DNA of 13,431 bases. It comes from an uncultured Campylobacter sp. (lineage in GTDB: Bacteria; Campylobacterota; Campylobacteria; Campylobacterales; Campylobacteraceae). Within the stretch, counting starts at the first letter, position 1. Every line of letters begins with the position of its first letter. The notes below the pieces were generated by a model. It made no database searches. It was given only the letters and a program-made list of their open reading frames with translations, and was not told the origin of the DNA. Location of the stretch: the NCBI RefSeq assembly GCF_938018145.1, contig NZ_CALIII010000234.1, positions 1 through 13,431 of the forward strand, in the 5' to 3' direction. The translations under genes and the position numbers were made by a program. Of this stretch, positions 1-6,380 are shown one piece after another.

Positions 1-644
1 TCTGCGACGCGGTGATCTGCGGCGGCGTGGATAGCCTAAATACGCTAACGATAAACGGCTTTGATAGCCTAGGCATCCTAAGCGCGCGCGAGACCAATCC
101 GTTTTCTAAAAATCGCGACGGCATAAATATCGGCGAAGGCGCGGCCTTTTTCGTGGCGAGCAGGGATGAAATCTCAAACGTAGTTATCGCAGGCGAGCAC
201 TCAAACTGCGACGCGTTTCATATGACGCAGCCCGATTTTAGCGGACAGATGCAAACGCAGTGCGTGCAAAAGGCGCTGCAGGCGGCAAATTTAAGCAGCG
301 TAGATTATGTAAATTTACACGGTACCGGCACGCAGGCAAACGATAAAATCGAGGCAAAGATCGTGCATTCGCTCATGCCGCGCGTTTTTGCGAGCTCCGT
401 TAAGCCCCTGATCGGCCACACGTTAGGAGCCGCGGGAGCCATCGAGAGTGCGATTTGCGCCATGCTTTGCGCTAGAGGCGAAACCGCACTGCCGCCGCAT
501 GTTTACGATGGCGTTTACGATGATGAGATAGAGGGGATAAATTTGGTAAAATTCGGCCAAAGAGCGGTCGTAAATTCGGCCATGTCGCTGTCGTTTGCAT
601 TTGGCGGAGACAATGCAGCGATCGTGTTTGGGAGGGCAAAATGA
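1..644 (+). CDS. apeO: Beta-ketoacyl-ACP synthase ApeO (KS-alpha), 5' truncated by the window
   Basis: This is the C-terminal 213 codons of a FabB/FabF-type ketosynthase; the reading frame is open from base 3 to the window edge. The thiolase-fold nucleophile cysteine lies upstream and cannot be checked. Visible are the GGVDS strand, a GEGAA motif near residue 44 of the fragment, the first catalytic histidine in HGTGTQAND (fragment residue 106), the Lys and second histidine in KPLIGHTLGAAGA (residues 134 and 139), and the C-terminal FAFGGDNA signature. Both histidines being intact argues for a catalytically active condensing enzyme rather than a chain-length factor. In the Xenorhabdus APE system ApeO is reported to pair with ApeC as a KS:CLF heterodimer, and a separate ApeC-like gene is present downstream. 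The stop overlaps the next start as ATGA, indicating translational coupling. GTG at 12 is internal, not a real start. Confidence 0.85.
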   Translation, partial: CDAVICGGVDSLNTLTINGFDSLGILSARETNPFSKNRDGINIGEGAAFFVASRDEISNVVIAGEHSNCDAFHMTQPDFSGQMQTQCVQKALQAANLSSVDYVNLHGTGTQANDKIEAKIVHSLMPRVFASSVKPLIGHTLGAAGAIESAICAMLCARGETALPPHVYDGVYDDEIEGINLVKFGQRAVVNSAMSLSFAFGGDNAAIVFGRAK

Positions 645-1081
645 GCCTTGGAGATTATCTCCCGCACGGTACGGCGATCGTTTTTATTGACGAGGTGCTT
701 AAATTTGAAGATGGGCGCATAAAAACCAAAAGCTTGATAAAAGAGGATAATAAATTTCTTTCAAACGGCAAATTCGCCATGCACAAAACCGTCGAGATGA
801 TGGCGCAGTCGCTGGGTATCTACGACTCAAAGATGCGCGAACTAAAAGGTATGAAATTTGGCCTGGGTTTTTTGCTAGGCAGTAGAAAATTTGAGATATT
901 TAAGCCGTTTTTACAGGTCGGAGACGAAGTCGTCATCGATGCTGCCTGCTCGATACAAGACGCAAGCGGTTTTGGCGTTTACGACTGCGAGCTTTACGTA
1001 AACGGCGAGCTTGGAGCGCGCGCGACGCTAAACGTGCTAAGCCCGGACGAGGAATACGTAAAAAGGATACTAGATGAGTAA
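641..1081 (+). CDS. apeP: APE dehydratase-fold subunit ApeP (hotdog, 3-hydroxyacyl-ACP dehydratase-like)
   Basis: A 146-residue single hotdog-fold protein. The N terminus has the LPHG...IDEV pattern seen in FabZ/ApeP-like dehydratases (residues 7-19). A helix with HKTVEMMAQSLG (residues 48-59) aligns by eye with the FabZ E-A-M-A-Q helix and places a glutamate (E52) where FabZ has its catalytic acid. It lacks the G-H-F-P-x-x-P loop that carries the FabZ histidine; that loop occurs instead in the downstream ApeI. ApeP is known to act with ApeI as a heteromeric dehydratase that makes each trans double bond of the polyene. The start ATG has GGAGGG at 631-636 and overlaps the ApeO stop as ATGA. 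The end overlaps ApeQ by 8 bases. Assignment is by motif and neighbourhood; the catalytic split is inference. Confidence 0.8.
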   Translation: MSLGDYLPHGTAIVFIDEVLKFEDGRIKTKSLIKEDNKFLSNGKFAMHKTVEMMAQSLGIYDSKMRELKGMKFGLGFLLGSRKFEIFKPFLQVGDEVVIDAACSIQDASGFGVYDCELYVNGELGARATLNVLSPDEEYVKRILDE

Positions 1082-1787
1082 AAGAGTGCTGATAACGGGC
1101 TCAAGTCGCGGCATCGGCGAAGCGGTGGCTAGACGGCTGGCGGCGGCGGGATATGAGGTCGTGCTGCACGGCAAAAGCGCGAGCGAGCGGCTATTAAATT
1201 TACAAAACGAGTTAAATTTGAGCGCTTTAAAATTTGACGTAGCAGATACGCAGGCGGCACGGGTGGCGATCGAGGCCGATATAGAGGCAAACGGAGCTTA
1301 TTACGCTGTCGTGATAAACGCCGGTATCACGCGCGATAATACCTTCGTAGCGATCGAGGATGAGGATTGGTTTAGTGTTATTGATACGAATTTAAACGGC
1401 TTCTATAACGTCCTAAAGCCCGCTCTCATGCCTATGATCCGCGCTAAAAAGCCGGCTCGTATCGTCGTCATGAGCTCGGTTTCGGGCGTCATCGGCAACC
1501 GCGGTCAGAGTAACTACGCAGCAAGCAAGGCTGGTCTCATCGGCGCGGCAAAGTCTCTCGCCGTCGAGCTTGCCTCGCGAAATATCACCGTAAACTGCAT
1601 CGCGCCCGGACTCATCGAGACCGATATGACGGACGGCGGTTTGCCGATCGAGGAGATATTAAAGGCGATCCCAGCCAAAAGAGCGGGCAGGGCAGACGAG
1701 GTCGCGCCTTTAGTCGAGTTTTTACTAAGCGAGGGCGCAGCCTACATAACGAGGCAGGTTATCGGCGTAAACGGAGGGCTTTGCTGA
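1074..1787 (+). CDS. apeQ: 3-ketoacyl-ACP reductase ApeQ (FabG-type SDR)
   Basis: A 237-residue classical short-chain dehydrogenase/reductase that would reduce the beta-keto group of the growing polyene on its ACP with NADPH. The Rossmann glycine motif TGSSRGIG occupies residues 8-15, the NAG motif residues 82-84, and the catalytic tetrad is complete: N106, S135, Y148 and K152. The 13-residue Ser-Tyr and 4-residue Tyr-Lys spacings match E. coli FabG. The PGLIETDM loop (178-185) is also conserved. Length is normal for FabG. The start ATG sits inside the end of ApeP with an 8-base overlap and an AAGGA ribosome site upstream. It could be mistaken for the housekeeping fabG, but its position between ApeP and the ketosynthase ApeR supports a pathway-specific role. 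Confidence 0.9.
   Translation: MSKRVLITGSSRGIGEAVARRLAAAGYEVVLHGKSASERLLNLQNELNLSALKFDVADTQAARVAIEADIEANGAYYAVVINAGITRDNTFVAIEDEDWFSVIDTNLNGFYNVLKPALMPMIRAKKPARIVVMSSVSGVIGNRGQSNYAASKAGLIGAAKSLAVELASRNITVNCIAPGLIETDMTDGGLPIEEILKAIPAKRAGRADEVAPLVEFLLSEGAAYITRQVIGVNGGLC
1773..1778 (+). promoter_or_regulatory. Ribosome binding site deciding the ApeR start
   Basis: GGAGGG inside the last codons of ApeQ, 8 bases before ATG 1787 and only 2 before the alternative TTG 1781. The spacing favours the ATG. Confidence 0.7.
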
Positions 1788-3028
1788 TGCGAGTTTTTAT
1801 AACGGGCATGGGCATGGTGAGCGCCTTTGGCAAGAGCTGGGATGAGATAAGGGCCAAATTTGAGCTTGGTCGAAACGCCGTGAGATACATGCCTCAGTGG
1901 GATAGATACGCCGATCTAAATACCCGCCTGGCCGCACCTATAGAGGGCTATGAGTGCCCTAGCTCGTGGGATCGCAAGCAGCTAAGAAGCCTGGGCACCG
2001 TTTCGATGTACAGCGTAGAGGCGGCGGGGCTGGCGCTAAGAGACGCGGGGCTCATGCGAGGCGAAAATTTAGACGCCGCAAGCCTCGATCCTAGCGTACA
2101 GGACGGCAGACTGGGCGTCGCCTGCGGTTCGTCTACGGGTAGCACCGAGTCGATACTAGCGATGGCAAAGCTGCTAGAGCGCGGCGAAAACGAGTGCAAT
2201 GCCAACACCTACATCAAGATGATGCCTCACACCACGGCGGCAAATATCGCGCTTTTTTACTCGCTAAAAGGGCGCATCATCCCGACATCATCGGCCTGCA
2301 CGAGCGGATCGCACGCGATCGGATACGCCTACGAGAGCATCAAAAGCGGCAAGATCGACATGATGCTAGCCGGCGGCGCTGAGGAGCTGTGCCCGAGCGA
2401 GGCATATGTGTTTGACATGCTCTACGCCACTAGCGTGAAAAACGGCTCGCCTGAAATTTCGCCGACTCCCTTTGACGAGGGGCGCGACGGGCTTGTGCTA
2501 GGTGAGGGTGCTGGGATACTTTTGCTAGAAAGCGAGCAGAGCGCCGTAAAACGCGGAGCTAAAATTTACGCCGAGGTCGTGGGCTTTGGCTCAAACTGCG
2601 ACGGCTCGCACGTAACGCGCCCGCAAAGCGCGACGATGAAAGGCGCGATGGTTTTAGCTTTAAAAGACGCAAATTTAACGCCCGAAAAGATCGGCTACGT
2701 AAATGCTCACGCCACGGCGACTAAGCACGGCGACATCGCCGAGAGTATCGCTACAAACGAGCTTTTTGGCGATAAGATCGCTATCAGCTCGCTAAAAAGC
2801 TACCTCGGTCATACGCTGGGAGCTTGCGGCGGTTTGGAGGCGATATTTAGCGTGATGATGATGCGGGAGAAAAGATTTTTCCCTACGATAAATTTGACCC
2901 GCGTCGATCCTAGTTGCGCGCCGCTTTTTTACCTGACCGAGCAAACCGCGATAGATACGGACTTTGTGATGAGCAACAACTTTGCTTTCGGCGGAGTAAA
3001 TACATCGCTGATATTTAAAAGAATTTAA
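1787..3028 (+). CDS. apeR: Beta-ketoacyl-ACP synthase ApeR (FabF/FabB-like)
   Basis: A complete 413-residue condensing enzyme of the FabB/FabF family, normal length. The catalytic triad is intact: C171 in SSACTSGSHA, H308 in NAHATAT and H342 in GHTLGACGG; the C-terminal NNFAFGG motif is at 397-403. In APE systems ApeR is the second full ketosynthase and is thought to act as a homodimer, perhaps in early condensation steps. I chose ATG at 1787 rather than TTG at 1781: GGAGGG at 1773-1778 is 8 bases from the ATG but only 2 from the TTG. The ATG overlaps the ApeQ stop by one base (TGATG). The next gene begins 16 bases downstream. Confident as a ketosynthase; which condensation it performs cannot be read from sequence. 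Confidence 0.9.
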   Translation: MRVFITGMGMVSAFGKSWDEIRAKFELGRNAVRYMPQWDRYADLNTRLAAPIEGYECPSSWDRKQLRSLGTVSMYSVEAAGLALRDAGLMRGENLDAASLDPSVQDGRLGVACGSSTGSTESILAMAKLLERGENECNANTYIKMMPHTTAANIALFYSLKGRIIPTSSACTSGSHAIGYAYESIKSGKIDMMLAGGAEELCPSEAYVFDMLYATSVKNGSPEISPTPFDEGRDGLVLGEGAGILLLESEQSAVKRGAKIYAEVVGFGSNCDGSHVTRPQSATMKGAMVLALKDANLTPEKIGYVNAHATATKHGDIAESIATNELFGDKIAISSLKSYLGHTLGACGGLEAIFSVMMMREKRFFPTINLTRVDPSCAPLFYLTEQTAIDTDFVMSNNFAFGGVNTSLIFKRI

Positions 3029-3044
3029 AATTTGAAGGTAAAAT

Positions 3045-3497
3045 ATGAAACGAATTTTGGCTGTTTTGCTTTTGATTTGCTCTTTTACGACAGCAAAGGA
3101 CGAGTTTTACGAGCACGATATCGCAAGCGCGCTGGAGTCTAAATTTGCAAAGAAATATCTGCTAAAAGATATAAGCTTGCAGTTTTCTAAACAGACGGAC
3201 GAGGAGCTAGAGCCGGTAAAATCGCAAAGGCGTAGCAACAAATACCGCGCGGTCGAGGAAGATAGTTTCGGCGACGCGGTAAAAGACCCGCGCGAGGATA
3301 ACTATAAGGAGTCTTGCGAATACGTATTTGTCAAGGTTTTGGTCGATCTGCAAACGGCGGCGAAAAACGCGGGCAAAAACAGCGTCGTGAACATACAAGG
3401 AAACTATAAGGATAAGTTGCTAGACAGCAAGGATAAATTTCAATGCGCGGTCGGAAATATGGCGACTGCGGTGGCGTTGAAAGCAAATTTGAAATAA
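3045..3497 (+). CDS. Small secreted protein with conserved Cys pair, paralogue 1 (often mislabelled excinuclease subunit)
   Basis: A 150-residue protein with a clear Sec signal peptide (K2-R3, hydrophobic 4-14, likely cleavage after the TTA near residue 17) and no lipobox, so it is probably periplasmic. The C-terminal half is homologous to the next gene: E-[SA]-C then an amphipathic helix, V-V-N-[IL]-x-G-x-Y-K, F-D/L-D-S-K, F-Q-C, and a small-residue tail. Cysteines C91 and C134 are 43 residues apart, exactly as in the neighbour, suggesting an intramolecular disulfide. The middle (residues 48-88) is highly charged and unlike the neighbour. I recall related small exported proteins being auto-labelled excinuclease ATPase subunit; nothing UvrA-like is visible. 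Ribosome site AAGG precedes the ATG. Function unknown; its place in the cluster suggests a role at the envelope with the polyene. Confidence 0.8.
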   Translation: MKRILAVLLLICSFTTAKDEFYEHDIASALESKFAKKYLLKDISLQFSKQTDEELEPVKSQRRSNKYRAVEEDSFGDAVKDPREDNYKESCEYVFVKVLVDLQTAAKNAGKNSVVNIQGNYKDKLLDSKDKFQCAVGNMATAVALKANLK

Positions 3498-3506
3498 GGA
3501 GAAAAA

Positions 3507-3926
3507 ATGAAAAAATTACTGGTTTTAGCGGGCGTTTGCGCCTTGGCTTTAAATTTGAGCGCGCGCGACGACGTGCTTAGCTTTTCGATCGAGGAGGCGC
3601 TAAGCTCGCCAAAGGCAAAAGAGGTGCTAAATCCAAACATCAAGCTAAGCTTCGGCTCTGGTACGAAAGGCGGCATCATCAAAAGCGACCTAATGGCAAA
3701 CAAAAAAACCAACGCCTTCAATAAAAGCGACAAAGAGGCGTGCCAGTGGGCATTTTTGTCGGCGATAAAGACCTTCCAGGAGCGCGCAGTGCAAGAGGGC
3801 GGCGCGAAGGTGGTAAATTTAACTGGCTACTACAAAAAACAGCCTTTTGACTCCAAAACGCAGTTTCAGTGCGGAGCCGGTGCTCTGATGGCCGGCGTAA
3901 CGCTAAAAGGCGATATCGCAAAATAA
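3507..3926 (+). CDS. Small secreted protein with conserved Cys pair, paralogue 2
   Basis: A 139-residue exported protein with signal peptide (K2-K3, hydrophobic 4-17, likely cut after LSA at 19). It is the paralogue of the preceding gene and looks like the more typical family member: EACQWAFLSAIKTFQERA (77-94), KVVNLTGYYK (101-110), F-D-S-K, F-Q-C-G-A-G-A-L-M-A-G-V-x-L-K-G near the C terminus. C79 and C122 are 43 residues apart as in the neighbour. The glycine/alanine-rich tail may be a membrane-contacting or packing segment. There is no lipobox, so a soluble periplasmic location is likely. A strong AAGGAG site lies about 6 bases before ATG, and the gap to the previous gene is 9 bases. No catalytic motif recognised; function unknown. 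Tandem duplication followed by divergence is the simplest history. Confidence 0.8.
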   Translation: MKKLLVLAGVCALALNLSARDDVLSFSIEEALSSPKAKEVLNPNIKLSFGSGTKGGIIKSDLMANKKTNAFNKSDKEACQWAFLSAIKTFQERAVQEGGAKVVNLTGYYKKQPFDSKTQFQCGAGALMAGVTLKGDIAK

Positions 3927-3941
3927 CGGCGAGAGGGGCGA

Positions 3942-4622
3942 ATGAGGCTAAATTTTAAACTCGATTTTTTCGATGCGGTAGTTTTTAACGGCGCGCAGGA
4001 CGCGAAGCTGGCGGCATACGAGAGGGAGCTTGACGTCTCGCACGTGCCTCCGCTTGAGCGGCGCAGGCTTAGCCGCGCGGCAAAGTGCGCCTTTGATCTA
4101 ACCAAAAACATCGCGCCGCTTGATATGCCTATCGTGTTTAGCTCGTACGAAGGTGAGATAAATCGCTGTTTTGAGCTGCAAAATACGCTAGCTCACGGCG
4201 AGCTCATCTCGCCGACCTCGTTTTCGCTCTCGGTACACAACGCCCTTTCCTCGCTTTTAGCGATAAATTTTAAAAATCGCAGTGAAATCTCCGCCGTTTC
4301 GGCATACGCACCGCTAGAGTACGCACTGGTGCAGGCGCATCTGATGTTAAAAAGCGGAGCCAAAAACGCTCTGGTTTTAGCCTATCACGAGAGCATTTCG
4401 CAGGAGTATTTTGACGAGTCTGCGCCCTCTTGTATGGTTTGTTTGCTAGTTAGCGAGGGCGAAAATTTGAGCCTATCGCAAGGCGAAATTAGCGGCAAAA
4501 CGGATGAAAATTTGCTCGTTAAATTCCTGCAAAATTTTGATCCGAAGCAAAAATGCTCCTGGCAAAGCGCGGATAAAAACTCCGCTTGGCGGTGGGATTA
4601 TGAGCCCTCGTCACTGGTTTAA
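3942..4622 (+). CDS. apeC: Ketosynthase-like protein ApeC, candidate chain-length factor
   Basis: A 226-residue protein resembling the N-terminal half of a ketosynthase (beta-ketoacyl synthase-like, Ketoacyl-synt_2 type). The segment SPTSFSLSVHNALSSLLAI (90-108) is the family signature. The following strand-turn-helix SAVSAYAPLEYALVQAHLML (117-136) occupies the position of the KS nucleophile elbow, but there is no cysteine; by eye Y122 falls there. The C-terminal half with both catalytic histidines is missing, so it cannot be an independent condensing enzyme. In Xenorhabdus, ApeC pairs with ApeO and acts as chain-length factor. The gene follows the two secreted proteins by 15 bases with an AGAGGGG site, and overlaps the ApeD start by 23 bases. 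Functional role is inferred from family and context. Confidence 0.78.
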   Translation: MRLNFKLDFFDAVVFNGAQDAKLAAYERELDVSHVPPLERRRLSRAAKCAFDLTKNIAPLDMPIVFSSYEGEINRCFELQNTLAHGELISPTSFSLSVHNALSSLLAINFKNRSEISAVSAYAPLEYALVQAHLMLKSGAKNALVLAYHESISQEYFDESAPSCMVCLLVSEGENLSLSQGEISGKTDENLLVKFLQNFDPKQKCSWQSADKNSAWRWDYEPSSLV

Positions 4623-5352
4623 AATTTTTATCGTAGGGGCGAATTTCGCGCTATTTGGACTCATTTGCGCGCTTGGAAATTTGATCTTTGTTCCGGTTGC
4701 GCTTCTTGGGCTTTATAAATTTAAATTTATCCGAAATTTTTGCCGCGATCTGGTGCGTTTGGCTTGGAGATTTTTTATATTTTCTACGCAAATTTGCGGC
4801 TATCAGCGCACCAAATTTGACCTTCCTTTGGGGCTTGGCTCCGCCTCGCAGATAATCATCGCAAATCACCCTTCGCTTTTAGACGTCGTCTTTTTGATAG
4901 CTCTCATCCGCCGTGCAAACTGCGTGGTAAAAGCAAGCCTTGGTAAAAATATATTCTTAGCTCCGGCGATAAAATCCTGCGGATATATCCTAAATACCGC
5001 AAACGAGGAGCTCTTGCAAAAAAGCGCGGACGCACTAAAAAGCGGCGAGAGCTTGATAATATTTCCAGAAGGCACGCGCACGGCGGGCGAGATAGTCTTT
5101 CACAAAGCAGCCGCCTACATCGCGGTAAATGCGGCAAAACAGCTAGTCGCCATAGCTATTAAAATGGACCCGCCCAGCCTCAAAAAAAACGAGCCTTGGT
5201 ACAAAACCCCGAGCGTTATGATAAAATACGAGTTCAAAGAGCTTTTTAGGCTAAATTTAGACGGATTTTGCGCGGATAGACCAAACCCGATCAGAGCTAG
5301 AGAGCTGCACGCTTTTATCAGCGAAAATTATACAAAGGAGTTTAAACAATGA
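4600..5352 (+). CDS. apeD: 1-acyl-glycerol-3-phosphate acyltransferase-like protein ApeD (PlsC/LPLAT)
   Basis: A 250-residue membrane-associated acyltransferase. A hydrophobic N-terminal anchor spans about residues 9-39. The LPLAT block I motif NHPSLLD (H90, D95; NHX4D) and block III FPEGTR (155-160) are intact, so it should be active. In APE clusters this protein is thought to transfer an acyl or polyene chain onto a lipid carrier. I chose ATG 4600 (MSPRHW) because the open frame upstream of it lies inside ApeC and has no membrane or enzyme character, and GGTGG at 4591-4595 precedes it. It overlaps ApeC by 23 bases and its stop overlaps the ACP start as ATGA. The acceptor is unknown. Confidence 0.85.
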   Translation: MSPRHWFKIFIVGANFALFGLICALGNLIFVPVALLGLYKFKFIRNFCRDLVRLAWRFFIFSTQICGYQRTKFDLPLGLGSASQIIIANHPSLLDVVFLIALIRRANCVVKASLGKNIFLAPAIKSCGYILNTANEELLQKSADALKSGESLIIFPEGTRTAGEIVFHKAAAYIAVNAAKQLVAIAIKMDPPSLKKNEPWYKTPSVMIKYEFKELFRLNLDGFCADRPNPIRARELHAFISENYTKEFKQ

Positions 5353-5606
5353 ACGAACTAATAGACGAGATAAAAGAGCTCATCATAAAGAGCTTAAATT
5401 TAGAGGATATGAAACCAAGCGATATCGACGAGAACGCGCCGCTTTTTAACGAAGGACTAGGTCTTGATAGCGTCGATGCGCTTGAGCTTGGCCTTGCGGT
5501 ACAAAAAAGCTACGGCCTGGTACTGGACTCTAAAACCGCAAATTTAAAAGAGATTTTTTACAGCGTAAAAAGCCTCGCGCAATACATCTTTGAAAATAGG
5601 AAATAA
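5349..5606 (+). CDS. apeE: Acyl carrier protein ApeE
   Basis: An 85-residue acidic acyl carrier protein. The 4'-phosphopantetheine attachment serine is S41 in GLDSVDALEL, in the canonical DSxxxxEL context after helix I. It would carry the aryl or polyene intermediates between the KS, KR and DH enzymes. The start has an excellent AAGGAG site at 5335-5340, 8 bases upstream, and overlaps the ApeD stop as ATGA. ApeF follows after 2 bases. Two adjacent, divergent ACPs are a hallmark of APE clusters. Which of the two accepts the starter from ApeH is not readable here; lettering follows cluster order. Confidence 0.88.
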   Translation: MNELIDEIKELIIKSLNLEDMKPSDIDENAPLFNEGLGLDSVDALELGLAVQKSYGLVLDSKTANLKEIFYSVKSLAQYIFENRK

Positions 5607-5608
5607 CG

Positions 5609-5860
5609 ATGAGACAGGAAGAAATTTTTGAGATTTTAAAGTCAGCGCTCGTGCAGCTTTTTGAGATCGACGAGGCCAAAATCACGCCGCAAACGCGCAT
5701 TTACGAGGATTTGCAGATAGATAGCATCGACGCGATCGATCTTATAGATCACATCAAGCGCAAAACGGGCCACCGATTGATGCCTGAAGACTTTAAAAAC
5801 GTAAAAACGCTCGAAGACATCGTAAACGCGGTGGCTAAAAAATTTGACGAGCAAGCTTAA
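5609..5860 (+). CDS. apeF: Acyl carrier protein ApeF
   Basis: An 83-residue acyl carrier protein with the phosphopantetheine serine S39 in QIDSIDAIDLIDHI. It differs from ApeE in helix II (DSIDAIDL against DSVDALEL) and has a more basic helix II/III region (HIKRKTGHRL), which could set different partner specificity. An AGGAA ribosome site precedes the ATG, and the gap to ApeE is 2 bases. The C terminus overlaps the TTG start of ApeG by 17 bases. The holo form needs a phosphopantetheinyl transferase; none is encoded in this window, so the host enzyme may serve or a gene may lie upstream. Confidence 0.88.
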   Translation: MRQEEIFEILKSALVQLFEIDEAKITPQTRIYEDLQIDSIDAIDLIDHIKRKTGHRLMPEDFKNVKTLEDIVNAVAKKFDEQA

Positions 5861-6380
5861 AATCGCCCTAAGCGTAGTTAGCGTCATCTACCCGTTCGCG
5901 CTATTTTTCGCGGGCGATTTTGCCTTTTGGGTCGTTTGGGTGCTGGCTGTGCTGTGGATAGCGCGCGGGGTGTGCTCAAGCGGCTTTGAGAGGAAGCTTA
6001 GCATCGCGGCCGCCGTTTTTTTCATAGTTTGTATGATTTTTAGAGGCGGATTTTTAGCGTATCTTTACCCGGTTTTGGTGAGTTTGGCGTTTTTGGCCTT
6101 TTTTGCTTTTAGCTTAAAAAACGAAGCCGTCATCACCAAAATAGCAAAACTAAAAGAGCCAAATTTGGACGAAAAAGGCGTGATTTATACGCGAAATTTG
6201 ACCAAAATTTGGTGCGCGTTTTTTGTTTTTAACGCCGCCTTCTCGCTCGCGCTAGCCTTGATGGAAGATAAATTTTACTGGAGCATTTATAGCGGCGCGG
6301 TCTCTTACGCGCTGATGGGGGCGCTATTTTTCGGGGAAATTTTATTTAGAAAGAGATTTATAAAAAATAATGAGCTTTGA
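5844..6380 (+). CDS. apeG: Polytopic membrane protein ApeG
   Basis: A 178-residue hydrophobic protein with about six membrane segments (roughly 6-22, 26-43, 52-68, 71-90, 122-140, 147-167) and a polar loop at 91-121 containing KEPNLDEKGVIYTRNLTKIWC. This loop, with R-x-x-T-x-x-W, resembles the conserved region of the APE-associated COG4648-type membrane proteins. Biochemical function is unknown; a role in lipid attachment or transport is a guess. No ATG or GTG lies near the front of the frame. TTG at 5844 is the only plausible start that keeps the first membrane segment; GGTGG at 5830-5834 could serve as ribosome site. It overlaps ApeF by 17 bases and ApeH by 11. Confidence 0.75.
   Translation: MTSKLKIALSVVSVIYPFALFFAGDFAFWVVWVLAVLWIARGVCSSGFERKLSIAAAVFFIVCMIFRGGFLAYLYPVLVSLAFLAFFAFSLKNEAVITKIAKLKEPNLDEKGVIYTRNLTKIWCAFFVFNAAFSLALALMEDKFYWSIYSGAVSYALMGALFFGEILFRKRFIKNNEL

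Noticed and set aside
1074..1787. Housekeeping fabG with a primary fatty acid cluster
   Set aside because: The neighbours ApeP, ApeC, ApeG, ApeJ and ApeM do not occur in fatty acid loci, and there is no fabD, fabH, plsX or enoyl reductase.
1948..2208. Antisense open frame opposite ApeR
   Set aside because: Composition is a Ser/Leu/Ala-rich shadow of the ketosynthase codons with no family resemblance.
3045..3926. Excinuclease (UvrA-like) function for the two small secreted proteins
   Set aside because: They are about 140-150 residues with signal peptides and no Walker, ABC signature or zinc-finger motifs; any such label would be a propagated error.
4504..4599. N-terminal extension of ApeD upstream of ATG 4600
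   Set aside because: It lies wholly within ApeC, encodes a basic stretch without acyltransferase or membrane character, and ATG 4600 gives the expected anchor-first layout.
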